From: Anaerolineae bacterium | Lineage (GTDB): Bacteria; Chloroflexota; Anaerolineae; Aggregatilineales; Phototrophicaceae | Direction: 5' to 3' | Length of the DNA: 58,066 bases | Assembly (NCBI GenBank): GCA_022843385.1 | Contig: JALHNT010000044.1 | Coordinates: 1-58,066, forward strand | Shown here: one piece after another, positions 42,207 to 51,419 of the stretch | How the letters are laid out: each line of letters begins with the position of its first letter | Position numbering within the stretch: the stretch's first letter is position 1 | The notes under the pieces: model-generated | What the model was told of the DNA's origin: nothing | The model's input: the letters and a program-made list of their open reading frames with translations, nothing else | Databases searched by the model: none | Position numbers and translations under genes: made by a program

Positions 42207-43498
42207 AAGTTCATCTTCGGACGTTGGGCTGTCGTCTGAATCAAGCTGAAATCGACTCGATGGCCCGTCAGTTTCGCCAGCAGGGGCATGAGGTGGTGGA
42301 CGAGGCCGCTGCTGCCGATCATATCGTCGTCAATACCTGTGCCGTGACTCACGATGCCAGCCGCTCCAGCCGTCATTTGGTGCGCGAGCTGAATCGTGCC
42401 AACCCAGAAGCCTCGATCATCGTTACCGGTTGCTATGCCCAGATTGCTCCGGGTGACATCCAGACCCTTCATGGCGTCGCCAGCGTGGTCGATAATCTCA
42501 ACAAGGATCATCTGGTCGAGCAGCTTACTGGTCAGCCATTTGAACCCTTCGATCACGAGCCGCTGTATCGCGCCGATAAACGCAGTGCGATTGGCCGGAC
42601 TCGCGCCTTCATCAAAGTCCAGGATGGCTGTGATAATGCCTGTACGTTCTGCATCACCACGGTCGCGCGCGGGGCAGGGCGCAGTCGTCCGGTGGCTGAT
42701 GTGGTGCGCGAAGTGCGCGAGCTGCATGAGATGGGCTATCAGGAAGCGGTGTTGACCGGTGTCCACCTCGGCAGTTATGGACATGATTGGGGTTCTAGAG
42801 ATGGGCTGGCGCATCTGGTGCTGGCGCTGCTGACCGATACCGACATCCCACGCCTGCGCCTGTCATCGCTCGAACCCTGGGACATCTCGCCTGATTTCTT
42901 TGACCTGTGGCAGAATGAACGTCTATGCCGGCACTTGCACCTGCCGTTGCAAAGCGGCTGCGATGCCACCCTCAAACGGATGCTGCGCCGTACCAGTCAG
43001 GCTCAATTCCGAGAGCTGGTGCAGGCCGCTCGTCAGCGCATCCCCGGACTGAACATCACCACTGACATTATTGTTGGGTTCCCCGGTGAGACGGATGACG
43101 AATTTGCCCGCAGTGAAGCCTTCATCGGCGAGATGGATTTCGCCGGGATGCATGTATTCCGCTATAGCAGACGTGAAGGGACGGCCGCTGCTCGGATGCG
43201 CCAGCCTGTCCTGGAAACGGTGAAGAAGATCCGCAGCGCTCGGCTGCACCAATTGGCGCAGCAGGCCGAGTTACGCTTCGCCTGGCACAACCTCGGCCAG
43301 ACTCTGCCGGTGCTTTGGGAGCAGATCAGCGGCGCGACAGAAGACGGTTTCATCAATGTCGGCTATACTGATAATTACATCCGGGTACGTGCTGTTCATC
43401 CACGTGTATTGACGAATTGCATCACGCCGACCCGGTTGGATGAGATCATGCCGGATGCGGTGCGGGCGACACCCTTGCTGGAGCGTATCGACTGCTGA
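42203..43498 (+). CDS. mtaB: tRNA t6A37 methylthiotransferase
   Basis: 431 residues with the full methylthiotransferase plan: an N-terminal UPF0004 domain with cluster cysteines 10, 46 and 77 (TLGCRLNQAE, NTCAV, TGCYA), the radical-SAM triad 143, 147 and 150 (GCDNACTFC), and a C-terminal TRAM-like region (about 365-425). The N-terminal LGCRLNQAE marks the MtaB branch, which turns t6A into ms2t6A at position 37 of ANN-decoding tRNAs. GTG start overlaps the previous stop by four bases. It is followed after 29 bases by yqeY. Confidence 0.93.
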   Translation: MKVHLRTLGCRLNQAEIDSMARQFRQQGHEVVDEAAAADHIVVNTCAVTHDASRSSRHLVRELNRANPEASIIVTGCYAQIAPGDIQTLHGVASVVDNLNKDHLVEQLTGQPFEPFDHEPLYRADKRSAIGRTRAFIKVQDGCDNACTFCITTVARGAGRSRPVADVVREVRELHEMGYQEAVLTGVHLGSYGHDWGSRDGLAHLVLALLTDTDIPRLRLSSLEPWDISPDFFDLWQNERLCRHLHLPLQSGCDATLKRMLRRTSQAQFRELVQAARQRIPGLNITTDIIVGFPGETDDEFARSEAFIGEMDFAGMHVFRYSRREGTAAARMRQPVLETVKKIRSARLHQLAQQAELRFAWHNLGQTLPVLWEQISGATEDGFINVGYTDNYIRVRAVHPRVLTNCITPTRLDEIMPDAVRATPLLERIDC

Positions 43499-43527
43499 AT
43501 TTCAGCGGTTTATCAGGAGAATATGGT

Positions 43528-43974
43528 ATGCAAGACCCCAAAGCAACCTTACAGGCTGCGCTCAAAGAAGCGATGGTCAACAAGGATAATCTGCGGCGCG
43601 ATGTCATTCGCGTCCTATTGAGCGCCATCAAGCAGGTCGAAATCGATTCGCAGAAGGAACTGAATGCGGATGATGTGATGGTGATCCTGCAAAAAGAGGC
43701 CAAGAAGCGCCGCGAAAGCATCGACGAAGCGCTGCGCGTTGGGCGAGCCGAAATCGCCGATCAGGAGAAAATCGAGCTGGCAGTGCTGGAAGGCTTTCTG
43801 CCCAAACAGCTCTCGCGTGAAGAAGTCAGCGTCATCGTGAAGGAAGTCATCGCCCAGACCGGTGTGACGACCCTTAAAGAAAAAGGCAAGTTGATGGGAG
43901 CGCTGATGCCGCGCGTCAAAGGGCTGGCGGATGGCAAACTCGTCAATGATGTGGTGAGTGAGTTGTTGAGTTAA
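43528..43974 (+). CDS. yqeY: YqeY-type GatB/YqeY domain protein
   Basis: 148 residues. The whole protein matches the small YqeY family related to the C-terminal domain of the GatB amidotransferase subunit: ATLQAALKEAMVNKDNLRRD, IKQVEIDSQKELNADDVM, KEAKKRRESIDEALRVGRAE and GKLMGALMPRVKGLADGKLV. A link to tRNA or tRNA-dependent amidation is assumed from homology. The ribosome binding site CAGGAG lies before the ATG. Six bases separate it from pgpH, giving a conserved yqeY-pgpH-ybeY-dgkA order. Confidence 0.93.
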   Translation: MQDPKATLQAALKEAMVNKDNLRRDVIRVLLSAIKQVEIDSQKELNADDVMVILQKEAKKRRESIDEALRVGRAEIADQEKIELAVLEGFLPKQLSREEVSVIVKEVIAQTGVTTLKEKGKLMGALMPRVKGLADGKLVNDVVSELLS

Positions 43975-43980
43975 ACCGTC

Positions 43981-46413
43981 ATGATCGACTGGATCGGCGA
44001 GCGCTTCGTAGGCTTATTTCCAGAGCCGGAAACCCAGTCGCGGCGCGCCCTGCATGTGACGGGGGTGTTTGTGGCGACCGCATCGTTTGTGCTGCTCACG
44101 ACGCTGCTGGTCGCCTATGAGAGCATTTTCCTTGGTGTCAACAACATCGCTGCTCTGCGCGAAGGTGATGTCACACCGCAGGACATCCGCGCCCCACAGA
44201 CCATCGCGCCCTACGTCAGTGATGTGCTGACCGAGCAGCGCCAGCAGGAAGTGCGGAACGCTGTCGATCCGATCTATTATCCGCCGGACCCGGCCATTTC
44301 CCGGCAGCAGTCTGATTTCGCCCGCCAGGTGTTGGCCTATATCGACAATGTGCGTGCCGATGTCTATGGCACACCCCAGCAGAAGGCCGATGATCTGCGC
44401 GACATCGTTGATCTGGGTTTGGACGATGCTAACATCGACCAGATCATCACCATGAACGATGCCGCCTGGCAGCAAATCAACGAGCAGATCACCAGCGTTC
44501 TCGAACGGGTGATGCAGCGCGAAATCCGCGAGGCCAATCTGGAAGCCGTCATCAACCAGCTTCCCTTGCAGGTCAGCGTGCGCTTCACCGAAGAACAGGC
44601 CGGCTTGATCGTCGCGGTGGTGCGCGGCCTCATTCGCCCCAATACCATTCTGAATGCACCTGCCACCAATGAAGCTCGCGAGACGGCTGCCGCCAGCGTC
44701 GAGGTGCGCCGCAGCTTCGAGCAGGGGCAGATTGTCGCCCGCGCTGGCGAAGTGATTGACGCCGCCGCTTTCGAAGCGCTCGACAAACTGGGATTGCTCG
44801 AACCCTCTAACCGTCGTTTCCGCGAGATTGCCCGCGCCGGCCTCATCAGCATGATGGTCATGATTGTCACGGGATTGTATCTGGCGCGCTTCCGCCCGGA
44901 TCTGTTCCACTCTTCGCGCTTCCTGACGCTGTTGGCCGCTATCTTTCTGTTGACGCTGCTAGGGGCGCGTCTGGCCGGAAACTATGGACAGATTTACCTC
45001 TATCCCTTCGCGGTGCTGGCGCTGTTGTATGTGGCGCTGGTTGGCGCTGAGGTCGCCGTCATCGGTACTCTGGGGATGGCGGTCCTGGTGGGCATGATGC
45101 AGAACAACTCGCTGGAGATGACGACCATCGTCGGTCTGGGCGGGCTGATGGCGTCGCTCACGCTGCGACGACCGGAACGCCTCAATGGTTACTTTATGCC
45201 CGGCCTGCTGGTTGGTGTGATCAACATTGGTGTCCTGCTGGTATTCTATGCTGGTGATTTCTCCCTGGCACCCGAAAGCGATCTGAGCAGTCGCCTCCTG
45301 TACAGCTTCCTCAGCGGGGTGCTTTCTGCCGCGGTCGCGCTGGCCGCCATCTATGTCATCACTATCATATTCAACCTGACCACTGGCCTGAAGCTGGTCG
45401 AACTCAGCCAGCCCAGCCAGCCGTTATTGCAGCGTCTGCTGCGCGAAGCCCCCGGTACTTATCAGCATTCGCTCCAGGTCGCCAATCTGTCGGAGCAGGC
45501 GGCCAATGCAATCGGCGCGAATGCCGACCTGGTGCGCGTCGCTGCCATGTACCACGATGTGGGCAAGATGGAGAATCCGGCTTTCTTCACCGAGAATCAG
45601 GTTGAAGGCATCAACCCGCATGATGCCCTCAATGATCCAGCCCGCAGCGCCAGCATCATCATCAGTCATGTGACCGATGGCGACCACATTGCCCGCCAGT
45701 ATCGCCTGCCAACGCGCATCCGCGACTTTATCCTGGAACATCACGGCACCCAGGTGGTGCATTTCTATAATCTGGCGGTGCAGCAGGCCGGCGATGATGA
45801 GACCGTTGATGTCGAAGCCTTCATGTATCCCGGCCCCAAACCACAAAGCCGCGAGACCGCCATCATGATGCTGGCGGATAGTTGCGAGGCTGCGGTTCGT
45901 TCGCGTAAGCCCAGCAAGAAACAGGATATCACCGAGACGGTTCAGCAGATCATCGATAGCAAAATTCAGGCCGGTCAGCTCGATGACTCCGGGCTGACGA
46001 TGGGTGACATCAAACAGATCCGCAAGGTGTTCGTTGATATTTTGCAGGGTGTTTTCCACCCGCGCATCAGCTATGCCGCATCGGCACGACCAGTCATCAG
46101 TGATGGCAAGACCGAGACCCCGCGCTCGTCTCCTCGCATCGAGCCAGTGCGCGTTGAAGCGCTGCCTGCGGTGCTGACACCCATCCCGCGCGCCGACACC
46201 GATCAGGTCGCTTCCGTTGTCATTCCGTCCGAACCGCTATCCACCAATGGTCAGAACCATGATGTCCCGTCGATCAAGCTGCTGGTCAACGAGGCGCTGG
46301 ACGATGAACTGCCACTGCCCGATGTGCCACCCCTGCCTCGCGCCACCGAGATTCGTCGCACGGCAGAGCTTGACCGGCTGACGTTGAAGAAAGATGCGCC
46401 AGAAGAACAATGA
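43981..46413 (+). CDS. pgpH: 7TM-HD phosphohydrolase, PgpH-like c-di-AMP phosphodiesterase
   Basis: 810 residues. One span at about 30-48 leads into a large extracytoplasmic 7TMR-HD sensor domain (about 60-285), then seven spans (about 290-480), then a cytoplasmic HD domain with His496 (YQHSLQVANL), His525-Asp526 (MYHDVGK), and further His in HVTDGDH and LEHHGT. The protein family hydrolyses cyclic di-AMP in Listeria (PgpH). The C-terminal 110 residues are a Pro/Ser-rich charged tail, longer than in typical members. Its stop overlaps the ybeY start by four bases. The role here is assigned by homology. Confidence 0.92.
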   Translation: MIDWIGERFVGLFPEPETQSRRALHVTGVFVATASFVLLTTLLVAYESIFLGVNNIAALREGDVTPQDIRAPQTIAPYVSDVLTEQRQQEVRNAVDPIYYPPDPAISRQQSDFARQVLAYIDNVRADVYGTPQQKADDLRDIVDLGLDDANIDQIITMNDAAWQQINEQITSVLERVMQREIREANLEAVINQLPLQVSVRFTEEQAGLIVAVVRGLIRPNTILNAPATNEARETAAASVEVRRSFEQGQIVARAGEVIDAAAFEALDKLGLLEPSNRRFREIARAGLISMMVMIVTGLYLARFRPDLFHSSRFLTLLAAIFLLTLLGARLAGNYGQIYLYPFAVLALLYVALVGAEVAVIGTLGMAVLVGMMQNNSLEMTTIVGLGGLMASLTLRRPERLNGYFMPGLLVGVINIGVLLVFYAGDFSLAPESDLSSRLLYSFLSGVLSAAVALAAIYVITIIFNLTTGLKLVELSQPSQPLLQRLLREAPGTYQHSLQVANLSEQAANAIGANADLVRVAAMYHDVGKMENPAFFTENQVEGINPHDALNDPARSASIIISHVTDGDHIARQYRLPTRIRDFILEHHGTQVVHFYNLAVQQAGDDETVDVEAFMYPGPKPQSRETAIMMLADSCEAAVRSRKPSKKQDITETVQQIIDSKIQAGQLDDSGLTMGDIKQIRKVFVDILQGVFHPRISYAASARPVISDGKTETPRSSPRIEPVRVEALPAVLTPIPRADTDQVASVVIPSEPLSTNGQNHDVPSIKLLVNEALDDELPLPDVPPLPRATEIRRTAELDRLTLKKDAPEEQ

Positions 46414-46904
46414 CCTTCACCATTGATGTGCAGAACGAGGCGAGTTATCCGCTTGATCCGCTCCGGTTGCAGGCTGCTGCCGCTGAGGTGCTGCGGCAGC
46501 ATGATGTTCAGGCCGACAGCGGTCTGAGCGTGGTGCTGGTTGATGATGCCGAAGTGCAGCGCCTGAATAATCAGTTTCGCGGTATTGATGCGCCCACTGA
46601 TATTCTCTCATTTCGGGCTGATGACCTGCCGGCTGAAGTGGACGATGAACCGCCTTATCTGGGCGACCTGATTGTGGCGTATCCCTATGCCTCGGCGCAG
46701 GCAGCGCGGCTGGGACATGACCTGCATGACAGCCTGGCGCTGTTGGTCGTTCATGGGACGCTGCATCTGCTCGGCTATGACCACGACACCTTTGAGAACA
46801 AGACGGATATGTGGGCAGCGCAGGAAGCGGCACTGCTCGCACTGAATATTCCTATCGCCATCATTCCAGCCCTGGAAGGGGAAGATCATGACGACCCGGC
46901 CTAA
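46410..46904 (+). CDS. ybeY: Endoribonuclease YbeY
   Basis: 164 residues. The metal-binding motif H3xH5xH is intact with His115, His119 and His125 (HGTLHLLGYDH), and the conserved core FRGIDAPTDILSF (56-68) and LGDLIVAYP (84-92) is present. YbeY acts in 16S rRNA 3'-end maturation and ribosome quality control. The start overlaps the pgpH stop by four bases, and the dgkA start lies within its last 17 bases, showing tight translational coupling. Confidence 0.95.
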   Translation: MTFTIDVQNEASYPLDPLRLQAAAAEVLRQHDVQADSGLSVVLVDDAEVQRLNNQFRGIDAPTDILSFRADDLPAEVDDEPPYLGDLIVAYPYASAQAARLGHDLHDSLALLVVHGTLHLLGYDHDTFENKTDMWAAQEAALLALNIPIAIIPALEGEDHDDPA

Positions 46905-47331
46905 GCAGGCGCTTGACCAGCTCACCAGCACCATGAAGATCAACCCGGATGATTACACAGTGATGACCAGTCCCAACCGGTTGCAAAGCCTGGGCTACGC
47001 ACTGGCCGGCTGGTTGTACATGCTGCGCTATCAGAAGAACACCCGCATCATGTCGGTCGCCAGCATCGTTGTGCTGGTGATAGCTGCCTGGTTGCAGGTC
47101 AGTCTGCGTGATTGGGCCGTGCTGATTGTGACGATCACCATTGTCTGGATGGCAGAATTTCTCAATGCCGGCATCGAAGCGGTTGTCAACCTGGCATCGC
47201 CGGATTACCATCCCATGGCGAAAGTGGCAAAAGATGTCGCTGCGGCTGCGGTGCTGCTGGGCGTGATTGCGTCGGTGCTGGTGGGCCTCTTGATCCTGGG
47301 GCCACCGCTGCTTCAGAAGTTAGGTTTGTGA
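46888..47331 (+). CDS. dgkA: Diacylglycerol/undecaprenol kinase (DgkA family)
   Basis: 147 residues. After a soluble stretch of 40 residues there are three membrane spans (about 55-73, 76-96, 120-143). The catalytic signature is WMAEFLNAGIEAVVNL followed by HPMAKVAKDVAAAAVLL, with the Glu/Asn and KD residues of the DgkA family. It phosphorylates undecaprenol or diacylglycerol, recycling lipid carriers for the envelope. GGAAGGGGAAG lies just before the ATG inside ybeY. Confidence 0.92.
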   Translation: MTTRPKQALDQLTSTMKINPDDYTVMTSPNRLQSLGYALAGWLYMLRYQKNTRIMSVASIVVLVIAAWLQVSLRDWAVLIVTITIVWMAEFLNAGIEAVVNLASPDYHPMAKVAKDVAAAAVLLGVIASVLVGLLILGPPLLQKLGL

Positions 47332-47344
47332 AGGGATGTCACCG

Positions 47345-48487
47345 ATGGATGAGAATCTTTCAGCCGATTCAGTACAGGAGCCGGTTCGCCGCAACCGCGC
47401 CCGTGAACGCCATCTGCGTCGTAAGGGTGTCCAGACCGGTATGGCTGCGCCCAGCAACGTGCCACGCCAGATCAAGCCGGCCGGTGGCTTTGCGATGCCG
47501 GAAATCCACCTGCCCGCCAACAGTCGGCTGATCCTCTATGGACTGGCTGGCGGAATCTTCCTCATCCTGGTGGTGATGTTCATCGGCAATCTCAAACCCG
47601 CCGATGCGACTGCCGGTCCCAACGCCATCTGGATCGGTACCCAGTACACCTACGATGCGCCGACCGATGCCGCTGTCAACGATCTGGTCAGCCGCCTGCG
47701 CGATCATCAGATCGGCACGGTCTACGCCTGGGTCAGCCTGCTACAGGGCAATGTCTGGTCAGATACCCAACGCCTGGATCGGGTGAAAGCCTTCGCCGAG
47801 CAGTTCAAGCGGCTTTATCCTGAAGCCACTCTGTATGGCTGGTTGAGCGTGGATGCTCAGGTATCGACGCTCAACGATGCGCCCCGTCAACAAATTGTGG
47901 CGGATTTTAGCCAGCGCATGACCGGCGAATTCGGCTTTGATGGGGTGATGCTGAATGTGGTGCCGGTATTGAACGGCGATGAAGATTATCTGACTCTGCT
48001 GCGTAAAGTCCGCGCCAGTGTCGGCGATGACTCACTGCTCTCGGTAGCGGTTCCGCCGGACTGGTCGCCGCTGAATGCTGGCATTCCTGTCCCGCCGCAA
48101 ATCGAGCCAGGGACCATTTGGGGAGAAGAATACAAGCAGCGCGTCGCCCTCATCGCCAATCAGATGGTCATCTCGGCTTACAACAGCGGCCTGGGCAGCG
48201 CCGATGACTATTCTTCCTGGATGGCTTATCAGGTGCAGATTTATGCCCGCGCCATCGCTGACCTCAACACCACCACCGAACTGCTAATCGGCGTCCCGGC
48301 CTATGCCGCGCAACTCCCCATCCATGACCCGGCGGTGGAAAATGTCCAGTCGGCTATCGATGGAATACAGACTGGCCTGGCGGCAGCAGGCGATGCCTCA
48401 ACCTATGTGCGGGGTCTGGCGCTTTACAATGAATGGGAAAAGAGCGCCGATGACTGGTCGCAATTCAAGGCGCTCTGGCTGCGCTGA
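47345..48487 (+). CDS. Membrane-anchored glycosidase-like (TIM-barrel) protein
   Basis: About 380 residues from ATG 47345 (GAAGGG at nine bases' distance); ATG 47336 would add three residues. A basic cytoplasmic N-terminus (RRNRARERHLRRKG) is followed by a membrane span at about 61-81 (LILYGLAGGIFLILVVMFIG). The outer domain reads like a (beta/alpha)8 glycosidase: DHQIGTVYAWVSL, PEATLYGWLSVDAQ, GFDGVMLNVVPVLNGDEDYL and TTTELLIGVPAYA. Acidic residues D and E in NGDEDY could be catalytic but I cannot assign a family. It closes the pgpH-ybeY-dgkA operon. Confidence 0.75.
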   Translation: MDENLSADSVQEPVRRNRARERHLRRKGVQTGMAAPSNVPRQIKPAGGFAMPEIHLPANSRLILYGLAGGIFLILVVMFIGNLKPADATAGPNAIWIGTQYTYDAPTDAAVNDLVSRLRDHQIGTVYAWVSLLQGNVWSDTQRLDRVKAFAEQFKRLYPEATLYGWLSVDAQVSTLNDAPRQQIVADFSQRMTGEFGFDGVMLNVVPVLNGDEDYLTLLRKVRASVGDDSLLSVAVPPDWSPLNAGIPVPPQIEPGTIWGEEYKQRVALIANQMVISAYNSGLGSADDYSSWMAYQVQIYARAIADLNTTTELLIGVPAYAAQLPIHDPAVENVQSAIDGIQTGLAAAGDASTYVRGLALYNEWEKSADDWSQFKALWLR

Positions 48488-48493
48488 GTGGGG

Positions 48494-49180
48494 TTAAGCG
48501 CTGGCACCCTCCTGCGATTTGTTCAGCCCTAACCAGCCGCGCACTCGCTGGTAGAAGACCAGCGGGATGATGCACAGCACACCTAAAGCGGCGAACAGCC
48601 CGACCAGCGCCGGATTGCCATCGCCCAATGCCTGACCGACGTACACGGCTGCCCCAGTGGGCAGAATGCCGACGAAAAAGGTGATGAGGACATAATTGCG
48701 ATACTTCAGCGGCGTCAGCCCGGCGGCATAGCTGACGAAATCATAGAAGGCGAACAGGAACAGGCGTGCGTAGACCAGCATCCAGCTTTCGCCCACCTGA
48801 TGATACAGCTTGTCGATCCGTTCCATCCCGTTTTTCCCGGCCAGTTTGCTGACTACAGGCCGCCCCAGTTTGCGCGCAATCCAGAAGTTGGCGCTCCCAC
48901 CGATTACCTCGGCGATCAGGACGAACAATGTCCCCGGTGCGAAACCGAACAACGTCCCGGCCAGGATTTGGATCGGCCCGCTGGTGATGGGCGCGGCGAT
49001 GAACATGGCAGCGCGTACCACGATATAGAGCAGGGGGGCCAGCGGGCCAGCCTGTTCCACCGCACCTTTGATCGTTTCCAGACCAATCGCCTGAATCACC
49101 AGCGTCAACCCGATGGTGATGGCAGCGAACGTCAGGCCAGCGACCGCAACCGTTTTGATAGAAATCGACTCGTTGTTCAT
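48494..49180 (-). CDS. TVP38/TMEM64-family (DedA-like) membrane protein
   Basis: About 228 residues from ATG 49180, which has AAGGTG upstream; the frame extends 14 codons further to 49222 without features. Six hydrophobic segments. The family signature appears as AAMFIAAPITSGPIQILAGTLFG shortened here by its loop, GGSANFWIARKLGRPVVSKL and YDFVSYAAGLTPLKYRNYVL, which places it with VTT-domain (SNARE-associated) proteins. Relatives move or scramble lipids. It converges with the glycosidase-like gene six bases away. Confidence 0.88.
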   Translation of the reverse strand: MNNESISIKTVAVAGLTFAAITIGLTLVIQAIGLETIKGAVEQAGPLAPLLYIVVRAAMFIAAPITSGPIQILAGTLFGFAPGTLFVLIAEVIGGSANFWIARKLGRPVVSKLAGKNGMERIDKLYHQVGESWMLVYARLFLFAFYDFVSYAAGLTPLKYRNYVLITFFVGILPTGAAVYVGQALGDGNPALVGLFAALGVLCIIPLVFYQRVRGWLGLNKSQEGASA

Positions 49181-49268
49181 GAAAACACCTTGCAGATGAC
49201 GACGTGACTGCCATTCTAGCAAGGTGTCCTGAGCCGCCGATGAATTTTCAGCGGATGCTTATCTGGGT

Positions 49269-49562
49269 TCAATCATGCTTACGGTTGGCAAGTTTGGCTT
49301 TGAACTTCTCCAGTGTCATCGCATTCGCGCGGATTTCACGCAACTGTTCATCATGGTGACGGTCAAGCTCTTCCTGATGATCGTAATAGTAGGCCAGCGC
49401 TGAATGAACCTCAGCCGCCGATAAGCCATATTGCTCCATGACGGCTTCAATAGTGTGTTGACCATCGCTGTACATGCGTGCCACCATTTCGGCTTTGAGG
49501 TGAGGCTTGCTGCTGATGCGAGCTTCGCCGTCAACGAAAATGATGTGATTAATCAGTTCCAT
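49269..49562 (-). CDS. DUF433 antitoxin-like protein
   Basis: 97 residues. The first half is a DUF433-type small DNA-binding domain, with ARISSKPHLKAEMVARMYSD and a helix-turn-helix TIEAVMEQYGLSAAEVHSAL; the second half is a charged helix (about 65-95) that could wrap the partner. It lies six bases after the DUF5615 gene and forms with it a DUF433/DUF5615 pair, proposed as a type II toxin-antitoxin module. Here the toxin-like gene comes first. Confidence 0.82.
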   Translation of the reverse strand: MELINHIIFVDGEARISSKPHLKAEMVARMYSDGQHTIEAVMEQYGLSAAEVHSALAYYYDHQEELDRHHDEQLREIRANAMTLEKFKAKLANRKHD

Positions 49563-49568
49563 AGTCGC

Positions 49569-49946
49569 CTAGCCTCGTGAAATCTCGAAAAACTCGTTGG
49601 CAATCTCATCAACGGTGCCAATTCCTTCTTCTACCAACCGATAGAATACCAAACAATCAGCGACAATGCTGCCAATGGCAGATGAATTTCGTTCAGCACA
49701 GAAGAATATTCCACGATGATTTCGGCCAGCACTCATCCAATAGAAATGGATGGTGCGAAAATCTCCATCCTTTGTGATGAGAGCAAGTTCATGATCAGTT
49801 GCATATTGAAGATGTGTCTCATCATCCGCTGCGGCCAGTCCGACATCCTCACATCGAATTACGCGAACACCGTGTTGGCGAAGTTGTATCGCAACCTGCT
49901 TGTCGATATGGGTATCAGTATAGAATCCCAGGCTGGTTGTTTTCAC
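49569..49946 (-). CDS. DUF5615 PIN-like toxin candidate
   Basis: 125 residues. The PIN-like fold shows acidic residues at the expected places: Asp11 (YTDTHID), Glu33-Asp34 (RCEDVG), Asp41-Asp42-Glu43 (ADDETHL) and the pair in TKDGDFR. Such proteins are thought to be metal-dependent RNases. The DNA is AT-richer than the M20 genes before it, suggesting separate origin. It starts 17 bases after the M20 gene stop and may be read from the same transcript. Confidence 0.8.
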   Translation of the reverse strand: MKTTSLGFYTDTHIDKQVAIQLRQHGVRVIRCEDVGLAAADDETHLQYATDHELALITKDGDFRTIHFYWMSAGRNHRGIFFCAERNSSAIGSIVADCLVFYRLVEEGIGTVDEIANEFFEISRG

Positions 49947-49963
49947 TGCTGCCTCAAGGATAC

Positions 49964-51331
49964 TTAACCACCAACCGCTTCTAGGAAATAAATCGCCGTG
50001 TCGATCCCCTTATGGAACATCTCCAGGCTGAAGCGCTCATTCGGCCCGTGCGCCCCATCGCTGTTCAACCCGAAACCCATGAGAATGATCGGCAGTCCAT
50101 TCAGTTCGCGCTGGAAATCGGCCAGGATCGGCAGCGTTCCCCCGCCGCGTTCGAAGACCGGACGGCGTCCCCAACCTTGTTCATAGGCGCGGATAGCGGC
50201 CTGCATCACTGGCGACTGGATGTCCATCAGGGCCGGGTCGCCTTCCGCCAGCAACCGTACTTCGACCCGGATGGTCGGTGGGGCGAGATTAAGGATATGC
50301 GCCTTAACCTTCTCGAAAATGACGCGCGGCTGCTGGTTAGCGACCAGGCGGCAGCTCATCTTCGCCAGCGCTTTGGCCGGCAGCACCGTCTTGGAACCCG
50401 CGCCATAGAATCCGCTGACCATACCGTTGATTTCCAGCGTCGGGCGCCCACCGATGCGTTCATGCAGCGCATAATCGGCCTCGCCCCAGAAGGCCGGGAC
50501 GCCGGTCGCTTCCTGCCAGAAGCTATCGGGCATGGCGCTCTTCTTCAATTCATCGCGCTCATGCTGGCTCAACGGCAGCACCTCATCATAAAAACCAGGG
50601 ACGGCAATGCTCCCATCGGCATCATGCAGTTGAGCGACGATTTCCGCCAATGCCTGCGCCGGATTGTGAACGATGCCACCATATCCGCCGCTGTGTAAAT
50701 CCTGCTTCGGCCCGGTCACTTCGACTTCCAGGTACATCAGGCCGCGCGTTGAATAGGCGATCACTGGTTGTTCGCTGGTTCGCATTCCGGTGTCCGAAAT
50801 CACGCAGACATCAGCCATCAGTCGCTCGCGGTTGGCCTTGACGAACGCGCCCAGATGTGGCGAACCGATTTCTTCTTCCCCTTCAATCAGGAATTTCAGG
50901 TTGACGCGCGGCTGGCTGGTTTGCAGTAAGGCTTCTGCTGCCTTCACCTGGGCGAACATCTGCCCCTTATCGTCGCTGGAACCCCTCGCATAGAGGAAGC
51001 CGTCGCGTTCCACCGGTTCGAACGGGTCACTGTCCCAGCCATCCTCGCGCACGGCCGGCTGCACGTCATAATGCCCGTAAACCAGTACCGTCGGCGCAGC
51101 GCTGCCTGCGCCCAGCCACTCGGCATAGACCACTGGATGTCCGGCGGTCGGCAGCACTTCAACTGTCTCAAAGCCCGCCTGTTTCAGATCATCTGCCAGC
51201 CACTCCGCTGCCTGACGGGTTTCAGCCTGTCGTTCCGGCAGGGTGCTGACGCTCGGAATGCGGATCAGCGTTTTCAGTTGTTCGCGGAAACGGTCAGCCT
51301 GGGCTGCGGCGTACTCATGGGGATTGCTCAT
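49964..51331 (-). CDS. M20-family dipeptidase, tandem copy 1
   Basis: 455 residues. All M20 metal-site motifs are present: His87 (VYGHYDVQP), the bridging Asp120 (RGSSDDKGQ), the Glu cluster 152-154 (EGEEEIGSPHL), Asp180 (VISDTG) and a C-terminal His in GAHGPNERF. The dimerisation lid domain lies between about 195 and 330. The family cleaves small dipeptides or related N-acyl compounds with two zinc ions. It is the third gene in transcription order of a block of three M20 paralogs, but is set apart from the other two by 179 bases with inverted repeats. Confidence 0.93.
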   Translation of the reverse strand: MSNPHEYAAAQADRFREQLKTLIRIPSVSTLPERQAETRQAAEWLADDLKQAGFETVEVLPTAGHPVVYAEWLGAGSAAPTVLVYGHYDVQPAVREDGWDSDPFEPVERDGFLYARGSSDDKGQMFAQVKAAEALLQTSQPRVNLKFLIEGEEEIGSPHLGAFVKANRERLMADVCVISDTGMRTSEQPVIAYSTRGLMYLEVEVTGPKQDLHSGGYGGIVHNPAQALAEIVAQLHDADGSIAVPGFYDEVLPLSQHERDELKKSAMPDSFWQEATGVPAFWGEADYALHERIGGRPTLEINGMVSGFYGAGSKTVLPAKALAKMSCRLVANQQPRVIFEKVKAHILNLAPPTIRVEVRLLAEGDPALMDIQSPVMQAAIRAYEQGWGRRPVFERGGGTLPILADFQRELNGLPIILMGFGLNSDGAHGPNERFSLEMFHKGIDTAIYFLEAVGG

Positions 51332-51347
51332 GTTGGGTTATCCTAAC

Positions 51348-51377
51348 TTGACACGAATAGAACTTTCGTGCTATTCT
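51348..51377 (+). promoter_or_regulatory. Promoter-like sequence with two overlapping hairpins
   Basis: On the plus strand TTGACA (51348-51353) and TATTCT (51372-51377) are 18 bases apart, but no plus-strand gene follows. The same bases hold two mutually exclusive inverted repeats: CACGAA/TTCGTG (51352-51357, 51365-51370) and GAATAG/CTATTC (51355-51360, 51371-51376). They lie 17-46 bases upstream of the minus-strand M20 start. Confidence 0.4.
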
Positions 51378-51419
51378 GTAATCGAAATATGGGTTGAATT
51401 TTGCTCCCTGTGTGACATC

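Noticed and set aside
44014..44910. Minus-strand frame of 298 codons opposite pgpH
   Set aside because: No family features and full overlap with a well-supported gene.
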